From NCBI RefSeq assembly GCF_011386835.1, contig NC_088795.1:13187441-13251440 (forward strand): a stretch of 64,000 nucleotides of DNA, in the 5' to 3' direction. Of this stretch, positions 12,741 through 25,058 are shown one piece after another. This stretch comes from Chrysemys picta bellii (Eukaryota > Chordata > Testudines > Emydidae). The translations under genes and the position numbers were made by a program. The notes beneath the pieces were generated by a model. It was not told the origin of the DNA and made no database searches. It worked only from the letters and a program-made list of their open reading frames with translations. Each line of letters begins with the position of its first letter. Position 1 is the stretch's first letter.

Positions 12741-13207
12741 TTTTTTAATTATTTGTTTTGTAATAAACTTTGACTAAGCAAATACCTAGAGTCACCATCA
12801 TCCTGGCTTGTTTGAAGCTCTTTACTCTCACCCCTATAGTCTCCCCAGCATGTGACATACACTCTACAGATCCATGCAGGCTTCTTTAGTATTTTAACAT
12901 CTGGCACAAAAGAGCCTTCTAAATATTTAGCAGCTTTCATCCAGATTTATGCAAACCATTATACTTGAAGAAATCCATTGTCCTTCTGATGGATAACTTC
13001 AAGTTTTTACCCTAAATATGCTTTTGAGGTAGTGTGTGTGGTGACAGGTGCTGGTGATGGGGGAGGGAGAATGGACATTTGTTTTGGATTCTTCCTTTTG
13101 TCATTCAGAGCCAATTGCAACCTGTGGATAGAGTAATTATAGATGTGTTTTCTCCAGCTTCCCTCTTCTTGAGATTTTGTATTTGCTGCTTCCTTATTAT
13201 TCTCTTT

Positions 13208-13274
13208 GGGCCAGATCCTGATCTCATTGAAACCAGTGGGAGATTTGCCATTGACTTTAATGGGACCCGGATTA
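13208..13274. repeat. Small palindromic repeat (ccattgacttt family)
   Basis: gggccagatcctgatctcattgaaacc and gccattgactttaatgggacccgg form an imperfect fold-back. The core is two copies of attga(a/c)tt(t/c)(a/c)atggg in opposite orientation. Related copies are at 8629, 17400 and 57570. Confidence 0.5.
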
Positions 13275-13349
13275 TTGGCTTTTGGTGTCCTCCTCTCACT
13301 TCGTGTTTTGGGCCTGCTGCCTCCTACACTTGGAACAGATGCCTACCAC

Positions 13350-14040
13350 TTGCGTGCCAAGTGATGTTATAGTGGATGATGAACTAAATATGAGTCAACA
13401 ATGTAATACTGTTGCAAAAAAAGCAAACATCATTCTGGGATGTATTAGCAGGAGTGTTGAAAGCAAGACACAAGAAGTAATTCTTCTGCTCTACTCAGCA
13501 CTGATAAGGCCTCAACTGGAATATTATGTCTGGTTCTGGGCACTGCTCTGTTTGAGAACAATGTGGGCAAACTGGAGAAAGTCCAGAGGAAAGCAACAAA
13601 AATGATTAAAGGTCTAGAAAACATGATCTATGAGGGAAGATTTGGGGGGGGGAAAAGGATTTGTTTAGCCTGGAGAAGAGAAGACCGAGGGGGGTGGGGT
13701 GTGTTTGCATGATATGACACAGTCTTCAAATAGGCAAAAGGTTGTTATAAAGAGGAGGGTGATAAGTTCTCCTTAACCACTGAGGACATGACAAGAAGCA
13801 ATGGGGTTAAATTGCAGCAAGGAAGAGTTCAGTCAGACATTAGGAAAAACTTCCTACCTGTCAGGGTAGTTAAGCACTGGAACAAGTTCCCTATGGATGC
13901 TGTGGAATTGCATTGAAGGTTTTTAAGAACAGGTTAGACAAACACCTGTCAGTATCTAGATAATGCTTCGTTCTTCCTCAATGTAGTGGGCTGGACTAGA
14001 TCACCTATCAAGGTCTTTGCTAGTCCTACCGTTCTATGGG
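13350..14040 (+). mobile_element. 5'-truncated CR1 LINE, sense orientation
   Basis: The first part (to about 13690) encodes the C-terminal portion of CR1 ORF2, the RT thumb/linker. LNMSQQCNTVAKKAN, ILGCISRS and LYSALIRPQLEYYVWFW are visible in one frame. After a frameshift it continues as KMIKGLENMIYEG. The 3' untranslated region follows with the typical wording taggaaaaacttcctacctg, ggaacaagttccctatgg and gggctggactagatcacc, ending near ttctatggg. CR1 is a non-LTR retrotransposon that copies itself by target-primed reverse transcription and is usually truncated at the 5' end. This copy is a dead fragment; stops and a G run around 13643 break the frame. Confidence 0.88.
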
Positions 14041-14089
14041 TCTCTCTTCCAAAGCACTCTTTTTTTAAAATGTATTTTTGTGAAGCCAT

Positions 14090-14335
14090 CCAACATCGAC
14101 ATCCTCATCAGTCACATCGATATGTGTGTTGATAACCTACACGTGGATAGCTCCTTTCAGAGGAAGATGTCCAAGCACTTTGCAAACTGTGCACCTGCTA
14201 TACCCCAGTGAGGTAGGTACCATAGGGAGTAAGAATACACCTTTTGGAGAGAACTTGCACAAGGTTAAGTTAAAGAGTTGAGAGAAGAACCCAGGTCTGC
14301 TATCGACTAGTCCTGTTCTTGGCCCTCTCTGCCAA
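14090..14335 (-). repeat. MIR-like CORE-SINE, reverse orientation
   Basis: The wording ccaagcactttgcaaac, gaggtaggtacc, cacaaggttaagttaaagag and gaacccaggtctgct follows the reverse complement of an amniote MIR/CORE-SINE consensus. It is well diverged and therefore old. Ends are approximate. Confidence 0.5.
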
Positions 14336-16432
14336 CTGCCAGTCTTTTGAATGGTTACCTGAAGTCATGTCTGTTGGACTATAAGCAGGAACCTTGAGCT
14401 AGATCTTCAATGGAGGTGAATCAGTGGAGCTGTGTTGCCCCTTGTCTGCTGTGTTTTTGTTAATCAGTTTGTTTATGTTTAGCCCTATATTAGGGTGTGA
14501 TCCTGTGTTCTTTGCGCATCTCAAACTTCCACTGACTAGGAATTTTGGGCATACCTAAATGAATGCTGAGATGGACTCTTCATAGCAGAGGATCTGTCTT
14601 TCTAGTATTGGTCTTTAAACTGATGTGCATGCCAATAGTGCAATCTAAGTAATACATAACACTATAATATGCATAATAAAAAAATCCTGTAGCTTATTGT
14701 TCCCCAACCCCCAATTGAAATAAAATTAAACCCCAAAAACTTAAATGAAGTCCCTCTCTGAGGGGATGCAGGAGAGACTTTTTACTGTAGCAGGTGGGTA
14801 TAGAAGTCTATTTTTAGCAGTCTCCTGGCTGTCTGTTGATGTGGGGAAACCTCTGGACTATGTAGTAAAAAGGAAAGATGTTCAGAGTTTCCACCCAGAT
14901 GTATTCCTCTTGTTTTCAAGGGTTATTCACCAGCCAAGTTGTCCTCTGAAATAATGATCATCTTAGGGGGCAATGCTCCCTCCCCCTGTTTGTTCCAGGA
15001 GCTGTGTGGTCATAGGAAAAACTGAACTGATATATAGTAGTATTGCTGTGATCTTACTCTAGATTAATTCAGGCCAGAGTATAAGGGAACTGCATAAATG
15101 TCTCTCAGAGCATTGAAATGTGCAATCGATTTAGATAATTGTTTTTGCAAATGGAAAGAAGTTGCGGAGTTTTAAAATGGAGTATAATAGCAATGGGCTG
15201 TATCCTCTGAGCAGCATGCAGACGAAACCCATTCTGCACAGATCCCATCCCTCCTGTGTGGACAGGGGAGAGGTCAGCCATGGCCTGCTGCTGTGTATCC
15301 CTCCCCCCTCCAGAGGGGGCAATGTAATGATTCACGAGTGGGGAGTGCATAGACTATGGGCAGGTGGGCAGTAGGCGTGTCAGGGATGCAACCAGGGTTC
15401 ATGAGCTTCATTCACCTCTGGACCATGGTATTTTTCTGCTGCACTGCCCCTGTCATGGAGAGCCTCCCAGGCAGCTAGTGGCTGCAGAAGCCCGAAGTGC
15501 ATGGCTCCCATGGAGACAAGGCAAGCCTCTGGATAGCCGTTGGGTTTGGGAACTGGTCCAGCAGCCTGTTCCTGGGCAAGGAAGGCAGACAAAGCTGCCA
15601 AAGTGATTGAGGATAAATCTGAGAGGCGATTTCCTCTCCTTTGGTCCTCCTCTGTGTGCTTTTCTGGGGAAGCAGGGGGCCAGACAGACTCAGAGGAAGT
15701 ATTTGCTTCCATTTTACCCTTTGTAATGGGCTAAAGATAATGGGCTAACCATGGTTAGGATGATTCAATTTAAAAAAAAATGCGTTTCTTTTCACACTTC
15801 AGAATACTTGTTTAATATATAAACATGTTCAGCAGCAAACATCAGAAGAGATTCCTGACTCGTGGTTAAGACAAAGATAATTCTTTTGTGGGCAGAGAAT
15901 GTTGTTGTTGCCTCACTGTAAAGCACAGACTATCAATTGTCAAGATTGCTTGCAGTCATTGTCGTATTGGATTTATTGTTGGCGGTCAAAATGGCTGACC
16001 AAGAGAGTGCATCTTTCCCTCTCAGATGCTGCCCTCATGATGGTTGATCTTGCTCTTTAAAACCTTGCCTGGGAAGGATGTACTCAGTGGAGAGCCCTGG
16101 CCTTTCCACCATCAGCCTGAAAGAGTCTGGGTTTGTAACTTTCACCATGCATGATAAAGCCCAGGGGTGAGATTTTCAAAAGCATTTAGCGCTTGTGTAA
16201 CTGCTTCTGTTGAAATCAGTGGGAGTTCACCATTGAAACTCCCACTTACTGTTTACTCAGGGTTTCATTTGAAAGGGTGAGGATTGGGCCTATTACTGTT
16301 TATAAATGAGCATAGGTTGATTTTGTGTGTGTGTGTGTTGGCATTGCTAACTAAAATAGGTTTCATATTTTTAAAAATACCAAACAGAGAGAGATTTTGA
16401 TTCATTTCTGTACCAGGCAGAAGCAGTATGAT

Positions 16433-16552
16433 GCATCTGAAGAGTGGTTTTTTTTACCCACAAAAGCTTATGCCTAAATAAATCTATTAGTCTTTTAAGG
16501 TGCCACCGGACTCGTTGTTTTTGTGGATACAGACTAACACGGCTACTCCGGT
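16433..16552 (+). mobile_element. Penelope-like 3'-terminal fragment with hammerhead-like core
   Basis: A 120-bp copy flanked by near-identical 8-bp sequences, agtatgat (16425-16432) and actatgat (16553-16560). The wording (cccacaaaagcttatgcc, ggtgccaccggactcg, cagactaacacggctac) is the 3' end of a high-copy turtle family that I attribute to Penelope-like elements. Its first 40 bases fit the hammerhead ribozyme layout. CTGAAGA (16437-16443) fits CUGANGA. A hairpin pairs GTGG (16444-16447) with CCAC (16458-16461). AAAA then sits where GAAA is expected, followed by a 2-bp GC/GC stem. The missing G of GAAA predicts no activity. Confidence 0.65.
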
Positions 16553-17399
16553 ACTATGATAGGTATGTTAGGTTTGTCTTAATCCAAAAACAAAGTATAG
16601 AATGCAAAATTGTGCACAGTGCTTTACAAAATGCATGCAGAGACAGGATTTTTGCATAGAGGAGCTTACAGTCTAGCTCAGGTTGGCTTTAGTTTCTACA
16701 GTCTCCTTCAAGATAATGGGGTACTTGTATACAATAACATTAGTTTTAACAGTCACATACAAAAATAGATGTGACTCCATTCTGACTTTTAAAAATGTGT
16801 TTATGTATACACCACCTTCTCCTGTTCAACTCACCATGAACAGTCTGTACAGTATTCCTCTCCTCTGGTATCAGAAATACATGAGCATGTAAGGACGTGT
16901 GGGCTGGCTGTGTACGTGTGCTTAAATGGCTTGGAATTAACAGTGGGGTCATGGGGATTACTTTTCACCTGACTATACAGGGTTTCAGCATCAGTTCTGA
17001 CAATCGGTATTTGTTATACCTTAGTCATCAACCCAGGGAAATAGATATCAAGAAAATAGGACGTCCTCCTCCTTCATTCTTTATGCAGGAGGCTTGGGGA
17101 AAACGCTGCAAGAGGCAGCAGTGGTGTAAAATGCATTATGGACATGTTGCCTACATTCATTACATGCATCTGGATAATATTGTCAAGGAGTATAAAGGAT
17201 GCCTGCCTTCTAAAATAGAACTCACAATTGCAGTATCCATCTCCTAGTTCTAGAGCCCAGTCCTCCACTTTTCCAGCTTTCCCTCTGACCTTGAGACCCC
17301 TACCTTCCCTTTTCAGTGCCCAGGCCCTGAAATCATGTATTGTAACTTCTCCTCTAGTATCATGTTTGTTCTTGCCATTTTGGTCCCAGTCAGAGTTGC

Positions 17400-17479
17400 A
17401 GCCTAGGGCAATGATCTTGCTCCTGTTTGAAGTCTATGGCAAAATTTCTGTTGACTTCAGTGGTGCAGGAGCAGGCCCT
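17400..17479. repeat. Small palindromic repeat (cttgctcctg family)
   Basis: The left part cttgctcctgtttgaagtct and the right part gacttcagtggtgcaggagc are inverted complements with a few mismatches, around atggcaaaatttctg. It belongs to the same short fold-back family as 57570-57640. Confidence 0.5.
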
Positions 17480-18548
17480 CTCAGTCAGTAAACTATACCT
17501 AATTATTAATGAATGTTTAATAATTAATAGTGTTTTGAGGTTCCTCATGACATTGAAAAGTTTGTTTTGCCAGAGAAGAGGGGAGACCAAAAAGCAACTG
17601 CCTTGAGCAGGACCATAAAACTTGATGTAGAGAAGATTAACAAGGAAGAAAAACGGTTATGCAAGCCCATTGGGGTGAAAGTAGTAGCAGAAATAATAAA
17701 GCTGTATTTGAAAATGCCCATCTTGGCAGCATGGATCTAGCATGGTACTTTAATGTGGTATTGCTAATAATACTATTATGAAATATACAGATGTACTGTA
17801 ATGCAAAAATATGCTTATAGAAAGTCACATGGGCCTTACTTAAAACTTGTGAAATAAAAGCCGCCATGACTTTGAAATGGAAACTATCCTCTTTATTATT
17901 CTAAAGCATAAAAACTATATTTGTTGTATCGAATGCTGCAATTTTCAAAGCCTCTTAAGGGATTTTGGAATCCCTCAAGATTCTAAGATGAATGGGAATT
18001 GGGCATCAGCCTAAATGGTTAGGGCTATACTGATTTCCCAGCTGAGGATCATACCCATAATATGTTTCCAGGTGTCTCTCAGGCTGTGTGTGACTGCAGA
18101 GTGACTGGTGCCTTGTTTGTTTGTTTTGTTTGCTTGTTTGTTTTAAATCCAATATGTGGGGCAAGTGAGGCTGAATTGCTCCGTCGGAGCAGCAACTTGT
18201 TTGTTTTGGTGATTTGCCTCCTTTGTTGTCTTCTCTCTTTGGAGTGTGCACTTCCTCTTCCCCAAAGTGCCTTGATCACTAGATATGCTGCTCTTTATGT
18301 GAAAATTATAATCTGCTTTGAAAAAGAAATCTGTCACGTGCACCTCACCGGTATAAATTCTGAGAAATCCCGAACAGTCCATTTGTGGTCCAGCCTACCA
18401 GTAACATTTTATGAATGTAGGATGCAATATTCTTTTTAGTTTTGTGTGCATTTGAAATAAAGTTTGACCATAGCTAGGGTAGCAGAGAAATGCTTTTAGG
18501 AGCCCAGAGAGCGCTGACCACCTATCCTATCACAATGTGCCAGACTTC

Positions 18549-19480
18549 AGCAGGGTGGATTTGATTTAAATCAAATCGATTTAAATCACTAGTCAGGAAG
18601 ACTCAATTTAATCATGGTTTTCTACATCAGAGTGCATTCTTGTTGGTTGTTACAACGTTGATATATATTCTTCACAACTCAGAGCTAGGTGTAGGTTTCA
18701 TTTTTAGAAGGTACACACTATATACATTTTTAAACAGTGATTTATTTTGAAAACTTTTCAGATTAGTTTTACACCTACACCAGAAAATGAATTATTGGTT
18801 ATTTCATTTACCAGAGGTAATTGAAGCAGATATTTATGAAGTCACTGGGAGGTGAACTATCTCCAATTCAACAGGTTAATCATTTATATTTGGAGGATTT
18901 TCTTGCCATTCTGTATTAGGAGGAGAACATCACCAGACAGACATTTAAATTGTTTTATTTAACTAAAACAACAATGTTAAGTGTTCTGGATTTTTTTCTT
19001 CAAGAGCAAACATATAATGCTTTTTTTTAAAAAGCATATATCCCTCGCTTCTCACATTTAACTCCAGACTTCTCCTTGTCCAGATCTGTTCCACCCCCAA
19101 CAATCTTCTATTCATTGAACTTCTTGAAACTTTGCACTTTTAAAGAGAGGTGAGGGATTGACTCTGTGTACACAAATTTGCAGAGGGACAACAGAGTTGA
19201 GGTCTGTTATTTCTCACCTCTATATATTATTTATTTAAAAACATTTTTACTGTTAACAAGCATGTTATCTCTGAAGACACAAATCCACAGTTTGAGAACT
19301 GCAAAACTAAGCATCTCTGACTAACACGGCTACCCCCCTGATACTTGACATCTCTGATGGTATCTTCTAGACCAGGCATTTAAGGATGTGCTTAACTGCT
19401 GTCCTGAATAGGGATAGACTTTAGCATGTGCTTAAACGCCTTTTTGAATTGGGACCTTATTCATAGATTTTAACCATTAT
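18549..19480. mobile_element. AT-rich interspersed element beginning gggtggatttgatttaaatc
   Basis: Starts with gggtggatttgatttaaatc and an adjoining tandem of gatttaaatc-type palindromes, then about 0.9 kb of AT-rich non-coding sequence that I recognise as a common turtle repeat. No matching inverted end is seen on the right, so this copy is probably truncated and its end is approximate. A 28-bp fragment of another family is inserted at 19321-19348. Confidence 0.5.
19321..19348 (+). mobile_element. 28-bp retro-insertion of the Penelope-like 3' tail
   Basis: The insert starts ctaacacggctacc, the 3'-terminal wording of the family at 16433 and (reversed) at 55319. It is flanked by exact 9-bp repeats catctctga at 19312-19320 and 19349-19357. 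This is read as an extremely 5'-truncated retrotransposition event inside the older repeat starting at 18549. Confidence 0.7.
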
Positions 19481-22400
19481 GATTATATATTTTGACTGCC
19501 TGCGTGTCACAGACCATAAAACTTCACCTAGTAATTCCTATATTGGATTTATCATTCTTTCCTTGGTCTCATCCTCTGTCTTATTCTGATATTGAGTTTG
19601 GGGCAGGACCATGGAGTATTTTTTTCTAGGCTCTATTGATTCCAAGTTCCACACTCCAGCACGTTGGAGACACTTTTATAATCCAGTTTAGTCTGCTATG
19701 TTTCTTAAGTGTTGTATAGCAAATACATTTTTACATAGTATTTATCAGTTTCATATGGTATGGAACTTCCATCTCACACTCTTTAATCTGATTCACTGCT
19801 TCACTAGAAATTTCAGTGTACAAGTATTATTCCCAATTTCATCTATTCTTGTTTAGAGGTTTCCTATGAGTTGCATGAAACATGTCTGAGTCATCCTTTT
19901 CATATCACCTGTTGTTGCTGTTTTACTGGAAAACAGAATACATAGTAGAAATGTGGTAGAGAGATGAAATAGGTAATTGGGGACACAAATACCTGAGGAT
20001 GAATGACTCATTCATCTGGATGGATTAGGTGATTTTTTTTTTATTAAAAACTCTAGACGTGTTTCTACAGAATGATCGATTGTAATGTGTTTGAAGAGGA
20101 CTGAAGGCACAGATATGGGTCGGAATTTGAGGACAGGGAGTGCTGGATTTCTGGGCACTTTTTTTTTTTTTTTTGTTGCTCTTCCTGTTTGTCTCCATTC
20201 TAGTCCTAACCAATGACGGACACTGAAGGACGAACTCCTCTCCCTAATTACAAGCCCAAATTGATAGGCTTGGTGTGGGGATGGGAAGCATAGAAACTTT
20301 GTCCTCCCCTTGCCCCCCCCCCCTCCAGGTCCTGGTTGGAAGCAATTTTACAACCACTCTTGCAGTCCCTATCAGGCTGAGTTCTGTGATAGGCAAGTGG
20401 GGGTTAAACCCCTGTGCAGTCTCCCCGGCCCGTCACCGATGCTGTGGACCTGTACTGGTGTTGCTGTGGCCTGGATGCTCTGTGGAGGAAGGGTCAGGAT
20501 TTGCCCCTGTTTGACTACCATAAGAGCAAAGTGTCTGTGTCTCTTATTTCTCTCCCAACATGGAAATAATTCTGTTCTGGAGTCCAAACCTTCCCATAGT
20601 GCTCAGAGGCCCCCTAATGCCACATGGTTTTCTCCACTCTGACAAAGCAGGAGGAGAGCTAGCTTAATAATCTGGTAGGGGATTCCTTGGGCAACAAGAA
20701 ACCCTCGGTGGCAGATGCAATGCCCAGATGGTGAAACAACTTCTGTGGGTCCATTACCAGCCAATGCAACTTAGTGCACCCTCAGGCCTGGTGAGCCAGA
20801 CCCACACTTTTTTCCCCAGGCTGATGGGCAAAACTCCATTCCCTGATGGAAGGACGCACAGGAAACTCAACAAAGGAAACCTTGGTACAATCTGGCCCTC
20901 AGTTTTTATACACACTGGAGGGCTGCCTCTAAGAACGGACCATTTGTCCAGAAGAACACTTCTCCATTTACTAAAAGGAGGGCCGGTTCACCCTACTGGA
21001 GACTCTCAGTGCTAACCAGACAAGCAAGCTAACTAATCAGATGAGAGAGTAGGGAATTTTTTTAATCACATGCACACTTTGGAATAACACCTCCTCATCA
21101 CAAAATGCAACCTCCCCCATTAACAGCCAACAAAACCTCATTTCCAACCTGACGATGAAAGCATTACTGTATCAAAAGGCACACCCTTTAAAGATGTAAA
21201 AGATATTTCCCATGATACGCTGTTTGTTAACTGAGCACATATTCGAGAAACTAAGTTAAAGCATCCATTAGTGGGTGCTGAGTAGCATCACCTCCTATTT
21301 AAAGTCTGCAAAGATGCAGAGAACCTCCTACGATGAGGCCTTAGCACATTAATTAAATGCATTGCACCTGATAAGTATTTTGCAGTAAGGCCACTTTACA
21401 CCATCCTAGCAGGGTAAGAGAGCCTGATATAGGTGTTAAGTAATCTATACCCACTTTTAATGCCCCCTTTCCCTGCCAGAGGCCTTAGTGTAAGTGAGAA
21501 TCAAGGCCCCATTGTATTTAAGATCTTTTTGCATTCTGCCACAATTTCAAAATGCTCATTACAAAAGCAACATCTACATATCAAAAGAAATTAGAATACT
21601 GACTTCTTAAATATATTTCATGCGATACTTTGAAAACTAGCTAAAAGGAGGCCTACAGAAAGAGCCCATGATTTAAAGCTGACAATCAGTCGTGTTTGTA
21701 AAGCAAGGTAATTGATGCCACCGGGTGAGAGGAGTTCTGTGTATTTTAAAAACATTTTTTCTGACAGCCTTCCCTTTAAAAATATTTTTTCAGTCTGTCC
21801 AGCATCTCTGTTTCTTCAAACTGTTCTTAGTGTCTAATCTTTTAATTACTTACTTCTCCACTCCCACCATCTATCTAGAGTGCTGCTGGTAAGAGTAACT
21901 TTCTGTGCAGTATGGAGAAGTAATCCCACTTGAAACTAAATCCATAGGTACCACTTCATGAAGGCTTTTAAGTACAAAAAGTCTTTCTCTAGGGAAAGCT
22001 GAACTGAATACAGTTGTTTGAAGGATGCAACAATGCATTCTTGACAAAGGCCTATACAAAGTAGACGGGGTTTAAGTGCTGCAAAACTATACCTCAAAGT
22101 TCACAAGTGTTCGCAGTTATAAGCATCTGCTAGAAAGTACTCCCTTGATCACTCTTCATTTTCTTAGATCCTCACAGGATGATATGGGCCAATCTCCACG
22201 CATGGATGTCCCCCTGCCTTCATGGAAAGGGGTGGGGGAACATCAGCTACCTCCACGGCACCGTCCCTCACTCTGATCACATGTTGAGCCTTCTGATGGG
22301 CTAAGAGATTTGTGGGAGAGGGAAGGAAAACAGCTGCACTATGTATGTTGTCTCCACACTAGTGCTGTGAAGAATCTGCAGAACTTTCACACCTGCCACA

Positions 22401-23951
22401 CAGACACTCACTCCCCCCCCACCATGCTGTGGATTTCATCCTGGGGTGAGGTGGGCAGCTCCAGAGGGAGCAGCAGGCAGAGGAGTTTGTTCCAGAGAGA
22501 TGGGTTTCTCTCTAAGATGCAGGAGATGTTCACAGTGGTCCTGCCAGTATCTTAAGAAGAGCTGGACAGCCAAAGTTAGGCTGATATTGCCCTGTACATC
22601 TCCATGTGCAGTTCTGAGCCAGAGGAAAGTGAAGCAGAGGCCAATTGTGTTTCTTGGCCCAATGAACCAGAACGGTAAAAGCCACAAAACACAGAAGCCA
22701 GAAGACCCATTTGACTAGATAAACATCTGACTTCATGATCAGGGCTGCTAAGAAACTGCCTTGCCAATCCTTTCCTGGGACTCGATTACAACTGCTGCCA
22801 ACTGGACTTATTTCTGAGGGGGGCTAGTTCTCTCTTCTCAAGGTGATAATAAACAGGTGAGGAAGTAACTCCACCAACTCCCAAACCTCCATCTGAGCTG
22901 ATGGAGCCTACATGAGCTAGTCATCAAGGCAGAGCAAAGCATGTAGCTTCCTTAAATGAAAAGGCATCAACACTACTACCATGATAGCCTAAGAGGCAAT
23001 GCAAGGATGAAGCAACACCTGAAAATGTTTTTGATGCAGGAGGAAGTGCAAGAATGGTAGACACAATGGGTACATGCAGATAGGGATTGCCAAGAAAAGT
23101 TTGATACTGCCTGGGAGGTTTATCTTGAAATGGGGTCTCTATTTATTCTCCTTTCAGGATGGTGGTAGCAGAATCTTAAATAATTAAAAATAAGGATGAA
23201 GGTAGTGCTGATCTTTGACAGCCCTTCTGCACAAGTCTTGGTCTCTTGATTAAGAGGAGATAAGATGGCTGTTTTTTGGATTTTATGGACCCCCCCCCCC
23301 GGATTTCACAGTGTCTTTTACAGTAGCAGTAGCTGTAAAGGGGTGTTTTGAAGAAAATAATAAAAATAATATTTTTTTCACAATAAATAAGAACAATAAA
23401 AGCACATGGTTGGAAACTTGCAAAACAGGTGTCCTATGTGGAATTCAGAAAAGGACACTGATGGGCCATAAATGGGCTTTGCATAACAATTTATCAGATT
23501 CTAAAAAGTTAAAATTCCAGAATGAGCATCTGTGCATAACATGTTCTTAAAATAACTGGCATATCTTTTTTTTGTCATAAGGCAACGTAAGTTGCTGTAG
23601 CTTGCGTGCTGAGGCGTCTGAAGACAATACAGATCAAAGAAGGAAGTTGATCACGTACTCATGGCCTCATGTTAGTTGCTGTCATTCTCCTCTCTTCAGG
23701 GAACAGGTCAGTTACCTGACCTCCCCTCCTTTACGCTCAGTGGGACAAATTGTGAGGTGATCTATATGGGGCATGCCAGTAAGTGGTGCTGAGTCCAATG
23801 AATCTAAGTTAGTGTAACTCGCCACACTGAGGACTAGGAAGAAGGTGAAAGTGGCAGCAATTTCAACTTTCCTCTAAGCTTGGTACAAAGTAAGGACATC
23901 TGTGTGGGAGGGACTGCATTTTCATTAATTGCATATATACGGTGTCTAGCA

Positions 23952-24238
23952 CCGGGGTAGGCAACCTATGGCATGCAAGCTGATTTTCATTGGCACTCAC
24001 ACTATCCTGGTCACCGGTCCGGGGGGGCTCTGCATTTTAATTGACTTTTAAATGAAGCTTCTTAAACATTTTAAAAACCCTATTTACTTTACATACAACA
24101 ATAGTTTAGTTTTCTATTGTAGACTTATAGAAAGAGACCTTCTAAAAACGTTAAAATGTATTACTGGCACGCGAAACCTTCAATCAGAATGAATCAATGA
24201 AGACTCGGCACAGCACTTCTGAAAGGTTGCCGACCCCG
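23952..24238. mobile_element. hAT-type MITE, 287 bp (ggtaggcaacc family)
   Basis: Ends are CCGGGGTAGGCAACC on the left and GGTTGCCGACCCCG on the right, inverted complements of the CAGGGGT...ACCCCTG type. Flanking 8-bp sequences gtctagca (23944-23951) and atgtagca (24239-24246) match at six of eight positions. The interior is AT-rich with no coding sequence. It is more decayed than the copy at 11633. Confidence 0.82.
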
Positions 24239-25043
24239 ATGTAGCACAAGGAGGCTGCAATCCGGATTGGGGCTACTAGATGCCACTTCAAATAATAATA
24301 ATAACATTCTAAAATTTGTGACATTTGGAGTGTTTTTGGTGAATGGGGTGCAGTTTCAGAAACATACTTTACTATTCCATGCAAAGAGGCACATGCAATA
24401 ATGTTACACCAGCCCCTTGTTGCATTTCTTTAGATTTAGTGTTGGACAGAAGAAATCGCAGCTAATTGAAGAGACTTAGCAAACAGTTTGCTACAGGATA
24501 GATGGGGACGAGGAGCATAGACAGACAGGTGAACTCTGGCTGCCATGGTTATGATAATCCACAAGGTGGAGTTCTTCTACTCAGGTCAATATTACCAGCA
24601 TTATATGATGGGCTCTTCGGAACTGGAGCCAATATGAACTATCTGGTGTACTTAAAGAATAACCACCTCCATCACAAAAATAAAATGTGCAAGTTTTGAA
24701 TGTCAAAAGTTTTAGGTTTATGAATAGTTTGAATCCTTTGTGAATTTCATCTCCTACCTCCCTGACAGTGAGTTGAAAATTGTACCCGATTAGACTATGT
24801 GGTTTGCTTTCTCATTCAGACCTTTTCATGTTAGATTTGGAGACTTCGTTTGCTGCTTCAGAATCTGTTTAATGCACTAATGTCATATTTGAAACGACTA
24901 AAGTATGTTGAGAAACACTCATTGGTTCATTAACGCAAAGAAAAGTGTTCTGCCAAACCTAAGAATTGGGCTGCTAATCCCACTGTCACCCTTGTCCATA
25001 AGTTCCAAACTCCAGGCATGGTGGAGCTGTGCTTACTTTCCTT

Positions 25044-25058
25044 CCCCCCCCCCCCCCC
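25044..25058. repeat. Poly-C tract
   Basis: An uninterrupted run of 15 C within the intron. Such tracts are prone to length error in assemblies. Confidence 0.9.

Noticed and set aside
16070..16150. A tRNA-like string (actcagtggagagccctggc...gggtttgtaac).
   Set aside because: It does not fold into a cloverleaf by eye, and box B lacks the ttcga core.
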